A stretch of 6,156 nt of DNA from an uncultured bacterium (lineage in GTDB: Bacteria; Bacillota_I; Bacilli_A; RF39; UBA660), in the NCBI GenBank assembly GCA_900314225.1, contig OMUM01000122.1:1-6156 (forward strand), given 5' to 3'. The notes below the pieces were generated by a model. The model saw only the letters and a list, made by a program, of their open reading frames with translations. It ran no database searches and was not told the origin of the DNA. Shown here piece by piece: positions 1 to 6,115 of this stretch; position 1 is the stretch's first letter, and each line of letters opens with the position of its first letter. Position numbers and translations under genes: made by a program.

Positions 1-124
1 TATTAATAATAATTACAATAACAATACTAAGATTTATTAATATTTTTTAATGTTTTATTATTATGATATTTTATTAATAGTAATATTATAAATATTAGTA
101 TTGTTATTGTAATTATTATTAATA
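1..124. repeat. Long A+T-rich inverted repeat (giant hairpin)
   Basis: Bases 1-30 are a perfect reverse complement of bases 95-124, including three C-G pairs (16/109, 22/103, 27/98). After one mismatch (31/94) the stem continues with 32-37 against 88-93. With one bulged base (38), it goes on with 39-44 against 82-87, giving 42 pairs around a loop of about 37 bases. The left arm begins at the first base of the window, so the repeat may extend further. The right arm is followed by runs of T (about 125-149), so as RNA it could act as a terminator for an unseen upstream gene. The stem and loop are much longer than an ordinary intrinsic terminator. No transposase, direct repeats or other mobile-element signs are visible. 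The structure is read directly; the function is inference. Confidence 0.75.
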
Positions 125-209
125 TTTTATTATTTTTTATTATTTTTTTCATATTCTCACCTAAATTAATTATATTATATATATTTAGTTTTACCAATAC
201 TAATATTTT

Positions 210-215
210 TATAAT
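210..215 (+). promoter_or_regulatory. Probable -10 element for the flavoprotein operon
   Basis: A perfect TATAAT lies about 34 bases upstream of the first start codon. No convincing -35 box sits at 16-18 bases upstream (the local sequence there is AGTTTT or similar), so this is a weak call in such A+T-rich DNA. Transcription from here would give a leader of about 27 bases holding the AGGAGG ribosome-binding site at 238-243. TATTAT/TATATT at 221-229 is an alternative -10. Confidence 0.4.
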
Positions 216-248
216 TATGTTATTATATTTATAGTTTAGGAGGCATTT

Positions 249-1460
249 ATGAGTAATATTATTATTGTTGGTGGTGGAGTAAGTGGAGTTGTTACTGCAA
301 TTAGAGTAGCTAATTCTAAAAATAATATTATTATTTTAGAAAGAAATGATAAATTATTAAAGAAATTATTATTAACGGGTAATGGAAGATGTAATTATTT
401 TAATGAAGATAGAAGTATTAATAATTTTCATAGTAGTAATATGGATATTTTAGAAGAGATTATTAATAATAAGAATTTAGATAAGATATTAGATTTTTAT
501 GATTATTTGGGAATAATTCCTAGAATAAAAAATGGCTATTATTATCCTTATTCTAATCAGGCTAGTTCTGTTAGAGATATTTTGTTAGATGAATTAAATA
601 AGAAAAATATTTTTATTAGATATAATTATTTAGTTAAAAATATAGAAAAGAGAAATGATAAGTTCATCATTAATAATGAATTAGAGTGTGATAAATTAGT
701 TGTTTCTACTGGATCTTATGCTTATCCTAAAACTGGTAGTGATGGTAGTGGCTATGGGTTTTTAGAAAAGCTTTCACATAATATTATTAAAGTATTACCT
801 TCACTTGTTCAGTTAAAAAGTAATTCTAAATATAATAAAAAATTAAGTGGAGTTAGAAGTGAAGTAGAAGTAAGTTTATATGAAAATAATAAGTTTGTTA
901 GTAAAGAACAAGGAGAAATTCAGTTTACTGATTATGGTCTTAGTGGCATATGTATATTTAATTTAAGCTATTATATTAGTAGAGGTTTATTTAAAAATAG
1001 TAGTGAAGTAATTTATGTTAATTTTCTACCTTTTATAAAGAATAATGTTTATGATTGGTTTAATGATTTTAGTATGAAACATGTAGATAAAAATATTTTT
1101 AGTTTATTAGAGGGTTTTTTAAATATTAAAGTAGTTAATGTGATTCTAGATTCATTAAATATAAATAGTAATAGTTATTATAAAGATTTAGATATTAATA
1201 CTAAAAATAAATTAATTGATTGTTTAACTAAATTTAAGTTTAATATTATTGGAACACTTGACTTTAATCATAGTCAAGTGTGTTCTGGAGGAATAAGCTT
1301 AAAAGAAATTAATACTTTTAATTTAGAATCTAAGTTTATTAATAATTTATATATAACTGGAGAATTATTAGATATTACTGGAAATTGTGGTGGTTATAAT
1401 TTAGAAAATGCTGTTTTAAGTGGGATACTTGTAGGAGATGATTTATGTGATAAGAGTTAG
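249..1460 (+). CDS. BaiN/HI0933-family FAD-dependent oxidoreductase
   Basis: This 403-residue soluble flavoprotein belongs to the HI0933/YhiN/BaiN family (COG2081). The N-terminal Rossmann FAD-binding motif GGGVSG lies at residues 8-13, followed by an acidic residue (E31) suited to the FAD ribose. The family signature LLTGNGRCN is at 41-49. The C-terminal FAD-contacting signature GELLDITGNCGGYN is at 371-384, followed by a helix (LENAVLSGILVG). The length is normal for the family (about 400). Relatives have been linked to aminoacetone oxidation and to bile-acid-derivative reduction, but most have no proven substrate, so none is assigned here. The ATG start is supported by AGGAGG at 238-243, five bases upstream. 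The 3' end overlaps the next flavoprotein gene, implying one operon and coupled translation. The family call is firm; the substrate is unknown. Confidence 0.93.
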   Translation: MSNIIIVGGGVSGVVTAIRVANSKNNIIILERNDKLLKKLLLTGNGRCNYFNEDRSINNFHSSNMDILEEIINNKNLDKILDFYDYLGIIPRIKNGYYYPYSNQASSVRDILLDELNKKNIFIRYNYLVKNIEKRNDKFIINNELECDKLVVSTGSYAYPKTGSDGSGYGFLEKLSHNIIKVLPSLVQLKSNSKYNKKLSGVRSEVEVSLYENNKFVSKEQGEIQFTDYGLSGICIFNLSYYISRGLFKNSSEVIYVNFLPFIKNNVYDWFNDFSMKHVDKNIFSLLEGFLNIKVVNVILDSLNINSNSYYKDLDINTKNKLIDCLTKFKFNIIGTLDFNHSQVCSGGISLKEINTFNLESKFINNLYITGELLDITGNCGGYNLENAVLSGILVGDDLCDKS

Positions 1461-3015
1461 AAATATAAGTGTATCTATTACTAGTAATAATTTAATTGGT
1501 AAAATATGTAATAAATTGAAAATTAAGAAGTCTGATATAATTAATTATAATATTGTTAAAAGAAGTATAGATGCTAGAGATAAGAAGAATATATTATACG
1601 TATATGAAATAGATTTAGAAGTTTTAAATGAAGAGAGAATTTTAAATAAATGTAAATCTAATGCTGTTTTTATTACACCTAATTTAGAATATGAATATAA
1701 AATTACAGGTGATATTAAACTTAATAGTCAGCCTATTGTTGTTGGTAGTGGACCAGCAGGATTATTTTGTGCTTATTTTTTAGCAGAGGCAGGTTATAAG
1801 CCAATTATTTTAGAACGTGGAGATAGGGTAGAAGAAAGAGTAAAAAGAGTAGATGAATTTTTTGATACTAATAAATTAGATATAAATTCAAATGTCCAAT
1901 TTGGAGAAGGAGGAGCAGGGACTTTTTCTGATGGTAAGCTTAATACTTTAGTTAAAGATAAATTTAATAGAGGAAGGAAAATATTTGAAATATTTGTAGA
2001 ATGTGGAGCTCCTAAAGAGATTATGTATGATGCTCACCCTCATGTTGGAACAGATGTTTTAAGAAAAGTTATTATAAATTTACGTAATAAAATTATTAGT
2101 ATGGGAGGAGAATTTAGATTTAGATCTTTAGTTACTGATTTAATTATTAATAATAATAAAATTTGTGGAGTAGTAATTAATAATAAAGATAAGATTGAAA
2201 GTAATGTGGTAGTTTTAGCAATTGGGCATTCAGCAAGAGATACTTTTTATATGTTAAAGAAAAGAAATATTGAAATGAAAGCTAAAGCTTTTGCAGTTGG
2301 TGTTAGAATAGAACATCCCAGAGAAATGATAGACAAGTCACAATATGGAGAATTTGCTAAAATATTAGGACCAGCTTCTTACAAGTTAACATATAAGACT
2401 AAGAGTGGTCGAGGAGTTTATTCTTTTTGTATGTGTCCTGGAGGATTTGTTGTTAATGCATCAAGTGAAGAAGGAGAGCTTTCTATTAATGGAATGAGTA
2501 ATTATAAAAGAAATGAAATAAATTCTAATAGTGCAATTATTGTAACTGTAAATTCACAAGATTTTGGTAATGATCCAATGGCAGGAATTGAATTTCAAAG
2601 AGAGTTAGAAAAAAGAGCCTATAATATTGGAAAGGGACTTATTCCAGTACAACTTTTTAAAGATTTTTGTAATAAGAAAATATCAACTAAGTTTTTAGAT
2701 ATTATTCCAAATACTAAGGGTGGTTATAATTTTGCTGATTTAAATAAAATATTTCCTGAATATATTTCTAGTTCTTTAAAAGAAGGGATTAATTATTTTG
2801 GAAATAAAATAAAAGGTTTTAATAGAGATGACGCTGTTTTACTTGGAGTTGAATCTCGAACTAGTTCTCCTGTTATTATTTTAAGAGATGAGTTAGGTGA
2901 AGCAATTGAGGGATTATATCCTTGTGGTGAAGGTGCTGGATATGCTGGTGGTATTACAACAGCTGCAATTGATGGAGTTAAAACATTTGAAAATATAATT
3001 AAGAAATATAAATAG
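1447..3015 (+). CDS. COG2509-type FAD-dependent dehydrogenase
   Basis: An uncharacterised FAD-dependent dehydrogenase of about 522 residues. An N-terminal domain of about 90 residues contains the family-typical KRSIDARDKKNILYVYEID (residues 38-56). It is followed by an FAD Rossmann motif VVGSGPAG (98-105), FGEGGAGTFSDGKLNT (152-167), a cysteine-containing FCMCPGG (327-333) and the C-terminal FAD-binding PCGEGAGYAGGITTAA (492-507). The length fits the family. I place the start at GTG 1447 rather than the in-frame ATG 1438. AGGAG (1433-1437) abuts the ATG with no spacing but sits nine bases before the GTG, and the resulting start MIRVRN resembles family N-termini. The gene overlaps the upstream gene by 14 bases. 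No substrate is known for this family; nearby cysteines such as those in FCMC could be redox-active, but this is speculation. Confidence 0.9.
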   Translation: MIRVRNISVSITSNNLIGKICNKLKIKKSDIINYNIVKRSIDARDKKNILYVYEIDLEVLNEERILNKCKSNAVFITPNLEYEYKITGDIKLNSQPIVVGSGPAGLFCAYFLAEAGYKPIILERGDRVEERVKRVDEFFDTNKLDINSNVQFGEGGAGTFSDGKLNTLVKDKFNRGRKIFEIFVECGAPKEIMYDAHPHVGTDVLRKVIINLRNKIISMGGEFRFRSLVTDLIINNNKICGVVINNKDKIESNVVVLAIGHSARDTFYMLKKRNIEMKAKAFAVGVRIEHPREMIDKSQYGEFAKILGPASYKLTYKTKSGRGVYSFCMCPGGFVVNASSEEGELSINGMSNYKRNEINSNSAIIVTVNSQDFGNDPMAGIEFQRELEKRAYNIGKGLIPVQLFKDFCNKKISTKFLDIIPNTKGGYNFADLNKIFPEYISSSLKEGINYFGNKIKGFNRDDAVLLGVESRTSSPVIILRDELGEAIEGLYPCGEGAGYAGGITTAAIDGVKTFENIIKKYK

Positions 3016-3035
3016 TATAAATAATTATTTTGTAA

Positions 3036-3064
3036 TTAACAATTTATATTTTATTTGATATAAT
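3036..3064 (+). promoter_or_regulatory. Sigma-A-type promoter for yugP-MYG1 unit
   Basis: A -35 box TTAACA (3036-3041, five of six consensus bases) and a perfect -10 TATAAT (3059-3064) are separated by 17 bases, the ideal spacing. The expected transcription start is near 3071, leaving a short leader that contains the complete ribosome-binding site at 3081-3089. No clear terminator separates the previous gene (stop at 3013-3015) from this promoter, so some readthrough is possible. Confidence 0.7.
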
Positions 3065-3080
3065 CAAGTTATTAAAATTT

Positions 3081-3089
3081 GGAGGTGAT
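3081..3089 (+). promoter_or_regulatory. Extended Shine-Dalgarno deciding the yugP start
   Basis: GGAGGTGAT is a full nine-base complement to the 3' end of 16S rRNA. It is followed by TATT or TATTT-type sequence with no ATG, GTG or TTG in frame at usable distance. The codon at the normal distance (eight bases after GGAGG) is ATA at 3094. The in-frame TTG (3079) and GTG (3085) overlap the site itself and cannot easily use it. Confidence 0.75.
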
Positions 3090-3093
3090 ATTT

Positions 3094-3786
3094 ATATATA
3101 ATTATTATTATAACTTTGATATTATAATTTTTGCTGTTACTTTAGTTATTACTTTAGGTGCTCAAGCATATATAAGTGCTAAATATGCTAGTACTAGAAG
3201 AATAAGGACTTCTAAAGGGTTAACTGGAAGAGAGGTTGCTAGAAAAATATTAGATGCTAATGGACTTGATAATGTTAGAATTAATGAAGTGTCTGGAGAA
3301 TTAACTGATCATTATGATCCGAGAAATAAAACAGTAAATTTATCATCTGACATTTATAATGGAACAAGTGTTGCTTCAGCATCAGTTGCTTCCCATGAAT
3401 GTGGACATGCTATTCAAGATAAAGATGGTTATCTTTTCTTAAGAATTAGAAGTAGTATTGTACCTTTAGTTAATTTTTCTTCACATGCTGGTTATATTGC
3501 TATTCTTTTAGGGTTAATTTTTTCTTGGATGGATTTATTATTTATTGGAATAATTTTTGAAGCAGTTATTTTGTTATTTCAACTAATAACTTTACCAGTT
3601 GAATTTAATGCCTCACATAGAGCTTTAGTACAGTTAGATGGATTAAATTTAGTAACAGATAGAGAACATAGTAAAGCACGTGGTATGCTTATTGCTGCTG
3701 CTTTAACATACGTTGCTAGTGTTGCAACAGCAATCTTAGAAATTTTAAGATTGTTATTAATTTTTTCATCAAGAGATGATAGATAG
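3094..3786 (+). CDS. yugP: YugP-type membrane zinc metallopeptidase
   Basis: A neutral zinc metallopeptidase of the YugP family (Pfam Zn_peptidase_2), 230 residues from the proposed start. The zinc-binding motif HECGH is at 101-105, with H101 and H105 as ligands and E102 as catalytic base. PVEFNAS (168-174) supplies the likely third ligand, E170. Predicted membrane segments lie at about 8-28, 122-143, 146-168 and 199-224. The region after the first segment carries the family-type TGREVARKILDANGL (44-58). The protein should act at the membrane; its substrates are unknown. The start is unusual: ATA at 3094 is the only codon correctly placed after a perfect Shine-Dalgarno. A longer reading from TTG 3079 would begin inside the leader, ahead of the ribosome-binding site. 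The MYG1-type gene begins nine bases after the stop, so the two are co-transcribed. Family confidence is high, exact start moderate. Confidence 0.88.
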   Translation: MYNYYYNFDIIIFAVTLVITLGAQAYISAKYASTRRIRTSKGLTGREVARKILDANGLDNVRINEVSGELTDHYDPRNKTVNLSSDIYNGTSVASASVASHECGHAIQDKDGYLFLRIRSSIVPLVNFSSHAGYIAILLGLIFSWMDLLFIGIIFEAVILLFQLITLPVEFNASHRALVQLDGLNLVTDREHSKARGMLIAAALTYVASVATAILEILRLLLIFSSRDDR

Positions 3787-3795
3787 GAAGTAAAA

Positions 3796-4701
3796 ATGAT
3801 AAAAATAGTTAATAGTGAAAGTGATGCTAATTCAATAACTCATAGTGGAACAATGCATGCTGATGAAGTCTTTGCAACAGCATTTCTAGAAGATTATTTA
3901 GGAGATAGAAAAGTATATAGAACTAATGAGATTAATTTTTCTAAAGTAAAAGATAATACATTAATTTATGATATCGGAAGAGGAAAGTTTGATCATCATC
4001 AACTAGATGCTTTAAAAAGGGAAAATGGAATTACTTATTGTTCATTTGGTTTACTTTGGAGGGAATTTGGTAAAGATTATTTAATGAAAAAAGATTTTTC
4101 AAATATTGATGAGTTATGGAATTATATTGATAAAGATTTTATTGAAGGAATAGATGCTGATGACAATGGTGTTTTTCCTAAAATAGAAGCTATATATAAA
4201 GTTAAAACTATTAGTAATATAATAAAATTATTTAATCCAAGTTATGATTCTTGTGAAACAGAATCTGATCAATTTATTAAAGCAGTTGATGTTGCGAAAA
4301 AAATATTTTTAGAAGAAGTTTTATATGCTAATGGTAAAGTATTAGCAAATTCAATTGTAAATAATTTACTTGATGAGATGGATTCTAATAGTAAATATCT
4401 TATTTTAGATAAATTTTTACCATATGAAGAAACAATATTAAATAGAAGTGATAAGAATAATCTATTATTTGTTGCTTTTCCGTCTAATCGTGACGGTTAT
4501 GCGATAAAAACATTGCCCCATAGTTTAGAAGATAAAACAGCACGACTTTCTTTTCCTAAAGAATGGGCTGGATTATCTAATGAGAGGCTTGAAAATGTAT
4601 CTGGAATATCAGGTTTAACTTTTTGCCATAAAGAAAGATTTATAGTTAGTTGTAAAGATTATAATACAGTAGTTATAGTACTAGATAAACTATGTAATTA
4701 A
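3796..4701 (+). CDS. MYG1-family (UPF0160) DHH-like hydrolase
   Basis: This 301-residue protein has the features of the MYG1 family, which is related to DHH phosphoesterases. The metal-binding motif HSGTMHADEVFA is at residues 16-27, DIGRGKFDHHQ at 59-69 (D59 and the H67-H68 pair), and EGIDADDNG at 117-125 supplies further acidic metal ligands. The C-terminal half has the family pattern LSFPKEWAGL (251-260) and SGISGLTFCH (269-278). The length matches bacterial members (about 290-300). The eukaryotic MYG1 protein is a 3'-5' RNA exonuclease acting in nucleus and mitochondria. A similar metal-dependent nuclease or phosphodiesterase activity is plausible here but unproven. No signal peptide is seen, so it is cytoplasmic. 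AGGAAG (3785-3790), overlapping the previous stop codon, serves as the ribosome-binding site for ATG 3796. Confidence 0.92.
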   Translation: MIKIVNSESDANSITHSGTMHADEVFATAFLEDYLGDRKVYRTNEINFSKVKDNTLIYDIGRGKFDHHQLDALKRENGITYCSFGLLWREFGKDYLMKKDFSNIDELWNYIDKDFIEGIDADDNGVFPKIEAIYKVKTISNIIKLFNPSYDSCETESDQFIKAVDVAKKIFLEEVLYANGKVLANSIVNNLLDEMDSNSKYLILDKFLPYEETILNRSDKNNLLFVAFPSNRDGYAIKTLPHSLEDKTARLSFPKEWAGLSNERLENVSGISGLTFCHKERFIVSCKDYNTVVIVLDKLCN

Positions 4702-4706
4702 GTGTT

Positions 4707-4728
4707 AAATCTTAATTAATTTAAGTTT
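4707..4728 (+). terminator. Weak candidate terminator after the MYG1-type gene
   Basis: AAATCTTAA (4707-4715) can pair with TTAAGTTT (4721-4728, one T-T mismatch) around a five-base loop, followed by a broken T-rich run (TATTATTG). The stem has only one G-C pair, so termination would be inefficient. Its place right after the stop codon and just before a promoter is what supports it. Confidence 0.35.
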
Positions 4729-4733
4729 TATTA

Positions 4734-4762
4734 TTGAAAAAAAATATAATAAATTATATCAT
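4734..4762 (+). promoter_or_regulatory. Candidate promoter of the membrane protein-yceD-rpmF operon
   Basis: TTGAAA (4734-4739) and TATCAT (4757-4762) are separated by 17 bases and each differ from consensus at one position. This would put the transcript start near 4769, giving a leader of only about 11 bases. A perfect TATAAT at 4745-4750 lies inside the spacer and is an alternative -10, with a poor -35 but a more comfortable leader. The sequence alone does not decide between them. Confidence 0.5.
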
Positions 4763-4779
4763 TGTATATGAGGTGTCAT

Positions 4780-5361
4780 ATGTATAATTTTAATCCTAAA
4801 AAGTATATCGCTAAAAATATTATTTATACTGTAATAATCATTTTAATAGCAGTGATTTCTACTTATAAAATTTATTATAAGTTTCAAGATGATCGAGATA
4901 TTAATTATAGTTCTGAGTCTTTTGTTGTTACTTTCCATGAAAAGTCTGGAGATAAAATGAGTATTACAAATGTTACACCTGTAACAGATTCTGTTGGACT
5001 TTCTTCAACTGCTTATAATTTAAATATAAAAAATAATCAGACAGCAGCTGTGCCTTTTAGAATTAAGATAATTGATGATTTTGAAAAGATTGCTGATGAT
5101 AATTGTCAAGATAATTTAATTTCTAAAAATTATATTAGAATTTCTGTTAAAAATGGTAAAAAAGAAAACCAAATATATAACTTGAATGAATTAAATGATG
5201 GAATTTTATTAGATGATGAGATTAAAGCGTTAGAAAATAGAGAAATTACTGTTAGAATTTGGGTTAATAAAGATAGTAATATTCCAATGAATACTGATTT
5301 GCATTATCATGGAATTATTCAAGTGTTGGAAAATAATGATATGGTTGCTATTAATAAATAG
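4780..5361 (+). CDS. Single-pass membrane protein, probable beta-sandwich ectodomain
   Basis: I do not recognise a named family. From ATG 4780 the protein has 193 residues: a short basic N-terminus (NPKKYIAKN), one hydrophobic segment at about 13-33, then a domain of about 160 residues that should lie outside the membrane. That domain is rich in alternating beta-type stretches (SFVVTF, YNLNIKN, PFRIKII, EITVRIWVNKD, HYHGIIQVL). The pattern of an N-proximal anchor, a short strand reading N-x-x-P near VPFRIKI, then RIW-V and a final GIIQV strand resembles TasA/camelysin-like surface proteins; that resemblance is an inference. Only one cysteine (C109) is present. GAGGTG (4770-4775) is four bases from ATG 4780; the in-frame TTG 4762 and ATG 4768 lie upstream of or overlap it and are unlikely starts. 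The gene precedes yceD by eight bases. Confidence 0.8.
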   Translation: MYNFNPKKYIAKNIIYTVIIILIAVISTYKIYYKFQDDRDINYSSESFVVTFHEKSGDKMSITNVTPVTDSVGLSSTAYNLNIKNNQTAAVPFRIKIIDDFEKIADDNCQDNLISKNYIRISVKNGKKENQIYNLNELNDGILLDDEIKALENREITVRIWVNKDSNIPMNTDLHYHGIIQVLENNDMVAINK

Positions 5362-5369
5362 GTGATAAT

Positions 5370-5840
5370 ATGGATATAGATTTATATAAATTAAATAGTA
5401 ATTCTACTATTGATATTAGTGGGAAATATAATTTACCTAAAGAATATTATAAGAATAGTAATATAGTTTCTTTAAGTCCTATTAAAGTAGATGGTAAAAT
5501 TTCTTTAGAAGAAGATAATGATGGAGATTTAAAAGAATATATAAAATGTAGTATCAAAGGTGTTATGCAGATACCTGATTCTATTTCTTTAGAACCAGTA
5601 GATTATGATTATAATATAAATTATGATGATTTTATTTTGGAAAATAGTAAAAAAAATGAAAATACTCTTGATATTTTTCAGTTTTTATGGGAAAATATCG
5701 TATTAGAGGTCCCCTTAAGATTTACTAAGGTTAGTGATCTCAGTAAATTTCATGGGGATGGATGGAGATTAGTTAGTGAAGATGAGTTAACTAAAAATAA
5801 TCCATTTAGTGAGTTATTAGATAATTTAAAAGAGGAGTGA
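5370..5840 (+). CDS. yceD: DUF177/YceD-family protein (YlbN-like)
   Basis: A 156-residue cytoplasmic protein of the DUF177/YceD family, identified by GVMQIPDSISLEPVDYDYNI (64-83), the strand region of the family core, and by the C-terminal block LDIFQFLWENIVLEVPLRF (100-118) followed by GDGWRLVSEDE (129-139). Its position directly before rpmF is the classic conserved arrangement. Plant homologues are needed for 23S rRNA accumulation, and a role in large-subunit rRNA or ribosome formation is the usual proposal for bacteria. Position 70 is D where related proteins often have C, and the only cysteine is C60, so metal binding is not supported. AGGTGAT (5360-5366) overlaps the previous stop codon and serves ATG 5370. 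The gene ends in TGA, which argues against the Mycoplasma genetic code. The rpmF ribosome-binding site lies in its last codons. Confidence 0.9.
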   Translation: MDIDLYKLNSNSTIDISGKYNLPKEYYKNSNIVSLSPIKVDGKISLEEDNDGDLKEYIKCSIKGVMQIPDSISLEPVDYDYNINYDDFILENSKKNENTLDIFQFLWENIVLEVPLRFTKVSDLSKFHGDGWRLVSEDELTKNNPFSELLDNLKEE

Positions 5841-5844
5841 TATT

Positions 5845-6051
5845 ATGATGAAGTTAGATATTCAAATGTTTGCTGTTCCATTCCATAGAGTTTCTAAAAC
5901 AAGAAAGAGATTAAGAAGAAGTCATAATGCTATGGAAGTACCTGGAATGACTAAATGTCCTAATTGTGGTGAAATGATTAAGCCACATAGAGTTTGTCCT
6001 AATTGTGGAAGTTATAAAGGTAAAGTTGAATTAAGTAAAGAAGCAGAATAA
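5845..6051 (+). CDS. rpmF: Ribosomal protein bL32 with L27-like N-terminal extension
   Basis: Large-subunit ribosomal protein bL32, 68 residues. Residues 10 onward (AVPFHRVSKTRKRLRRSH) are the ordinary basic N-terminus that normally follows the initiator methionine. The zinc ribbon is intact, with C38-P-N-C41 and C51-P-N-C54. The nine residues before it, MMKLDIQMF, are not usual for bL32 but align position by position with the Prp-cleaved extension of Firmicutes bL27 (MLKLNLQFF, then A). Cleavage at the same bond (after F9) would leave a 59-residue protein of normal length. The upstream start is favoured because GGAG (5834-5837) sits seven bases before ATG 5845; the internal ATG 5866 has no ribosome-binding site. 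ATG 5848 is also possible, at ten bases. The gene is the last of its operon, four bases after the yceD stop. Confidence 0.96.
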   Translation: MMKLDIQMFAVPFHRVSKTRKRLRRSHNAMEVPGMTKCPNCGEMIKPHRVCPNCGSYKGKVELSKEAE

Positions 6052-6064
6052 TGCTTCTTTTTTT
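6037..6064 (+). terminator. Intrinsic terminator overlapping the rpmF stop
   Basis: AAAGAAGCA (6037-6045) and TGCTTCTTT (6052-6060) form a perfect nine-base stem around a six-base loop (GAATAA) that contains the end of the last sense codon and the TAA stop, followed by a T run to 6064. This is the end of the membrane protein-yceD-rpmF unit. Confidence 0.85.
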
Positions 6065-6115
6065 GGATAATTGTCAATAGTGTGTGTTGATACAAAAAAA
6101 ACGATAATTATTTAT

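Noticed and set aside
161..192. CTAAAT/ATTTAG hairpin followed by TTTT as a terminator
   Set aside because: Only six pairs around a 16-base loop and a short T run; too weak to call in this A+T-rich region.
157..243. CTCACCTAAAT (156-166) pairing with GTTTAGGAGG to hide the first ribosome-binding site
   Set aside because: The likely promoter at 210-215 lies downstream of the first strand, so the main transcript would not contain it; the pairing also has a mismatch and G-U pairs.
1..248. CRISPR array, tRNA or small coding gene in the leading region
   Set aside because: No regularly spaced direct repeats, no tRNA-like arms and no open frame with a ribosome-binding site were found.
1438..1446. 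ATG 1438 as the start of the COG2509-type gene
   Set aside because: The AGGAG ribosome-binding site abuts it with no spacing; GTG 1447 is nine bases away and gives a family-like N-terminus.
4762..4779. TTG 4762 or ATG 4768 as the start of the membrane protein
   Set aside because: Both lie upstream of or across GAGGTG (4770-4775), which is correctly placed for ATG 4780; they also overlap or approach the predicted transcript start.
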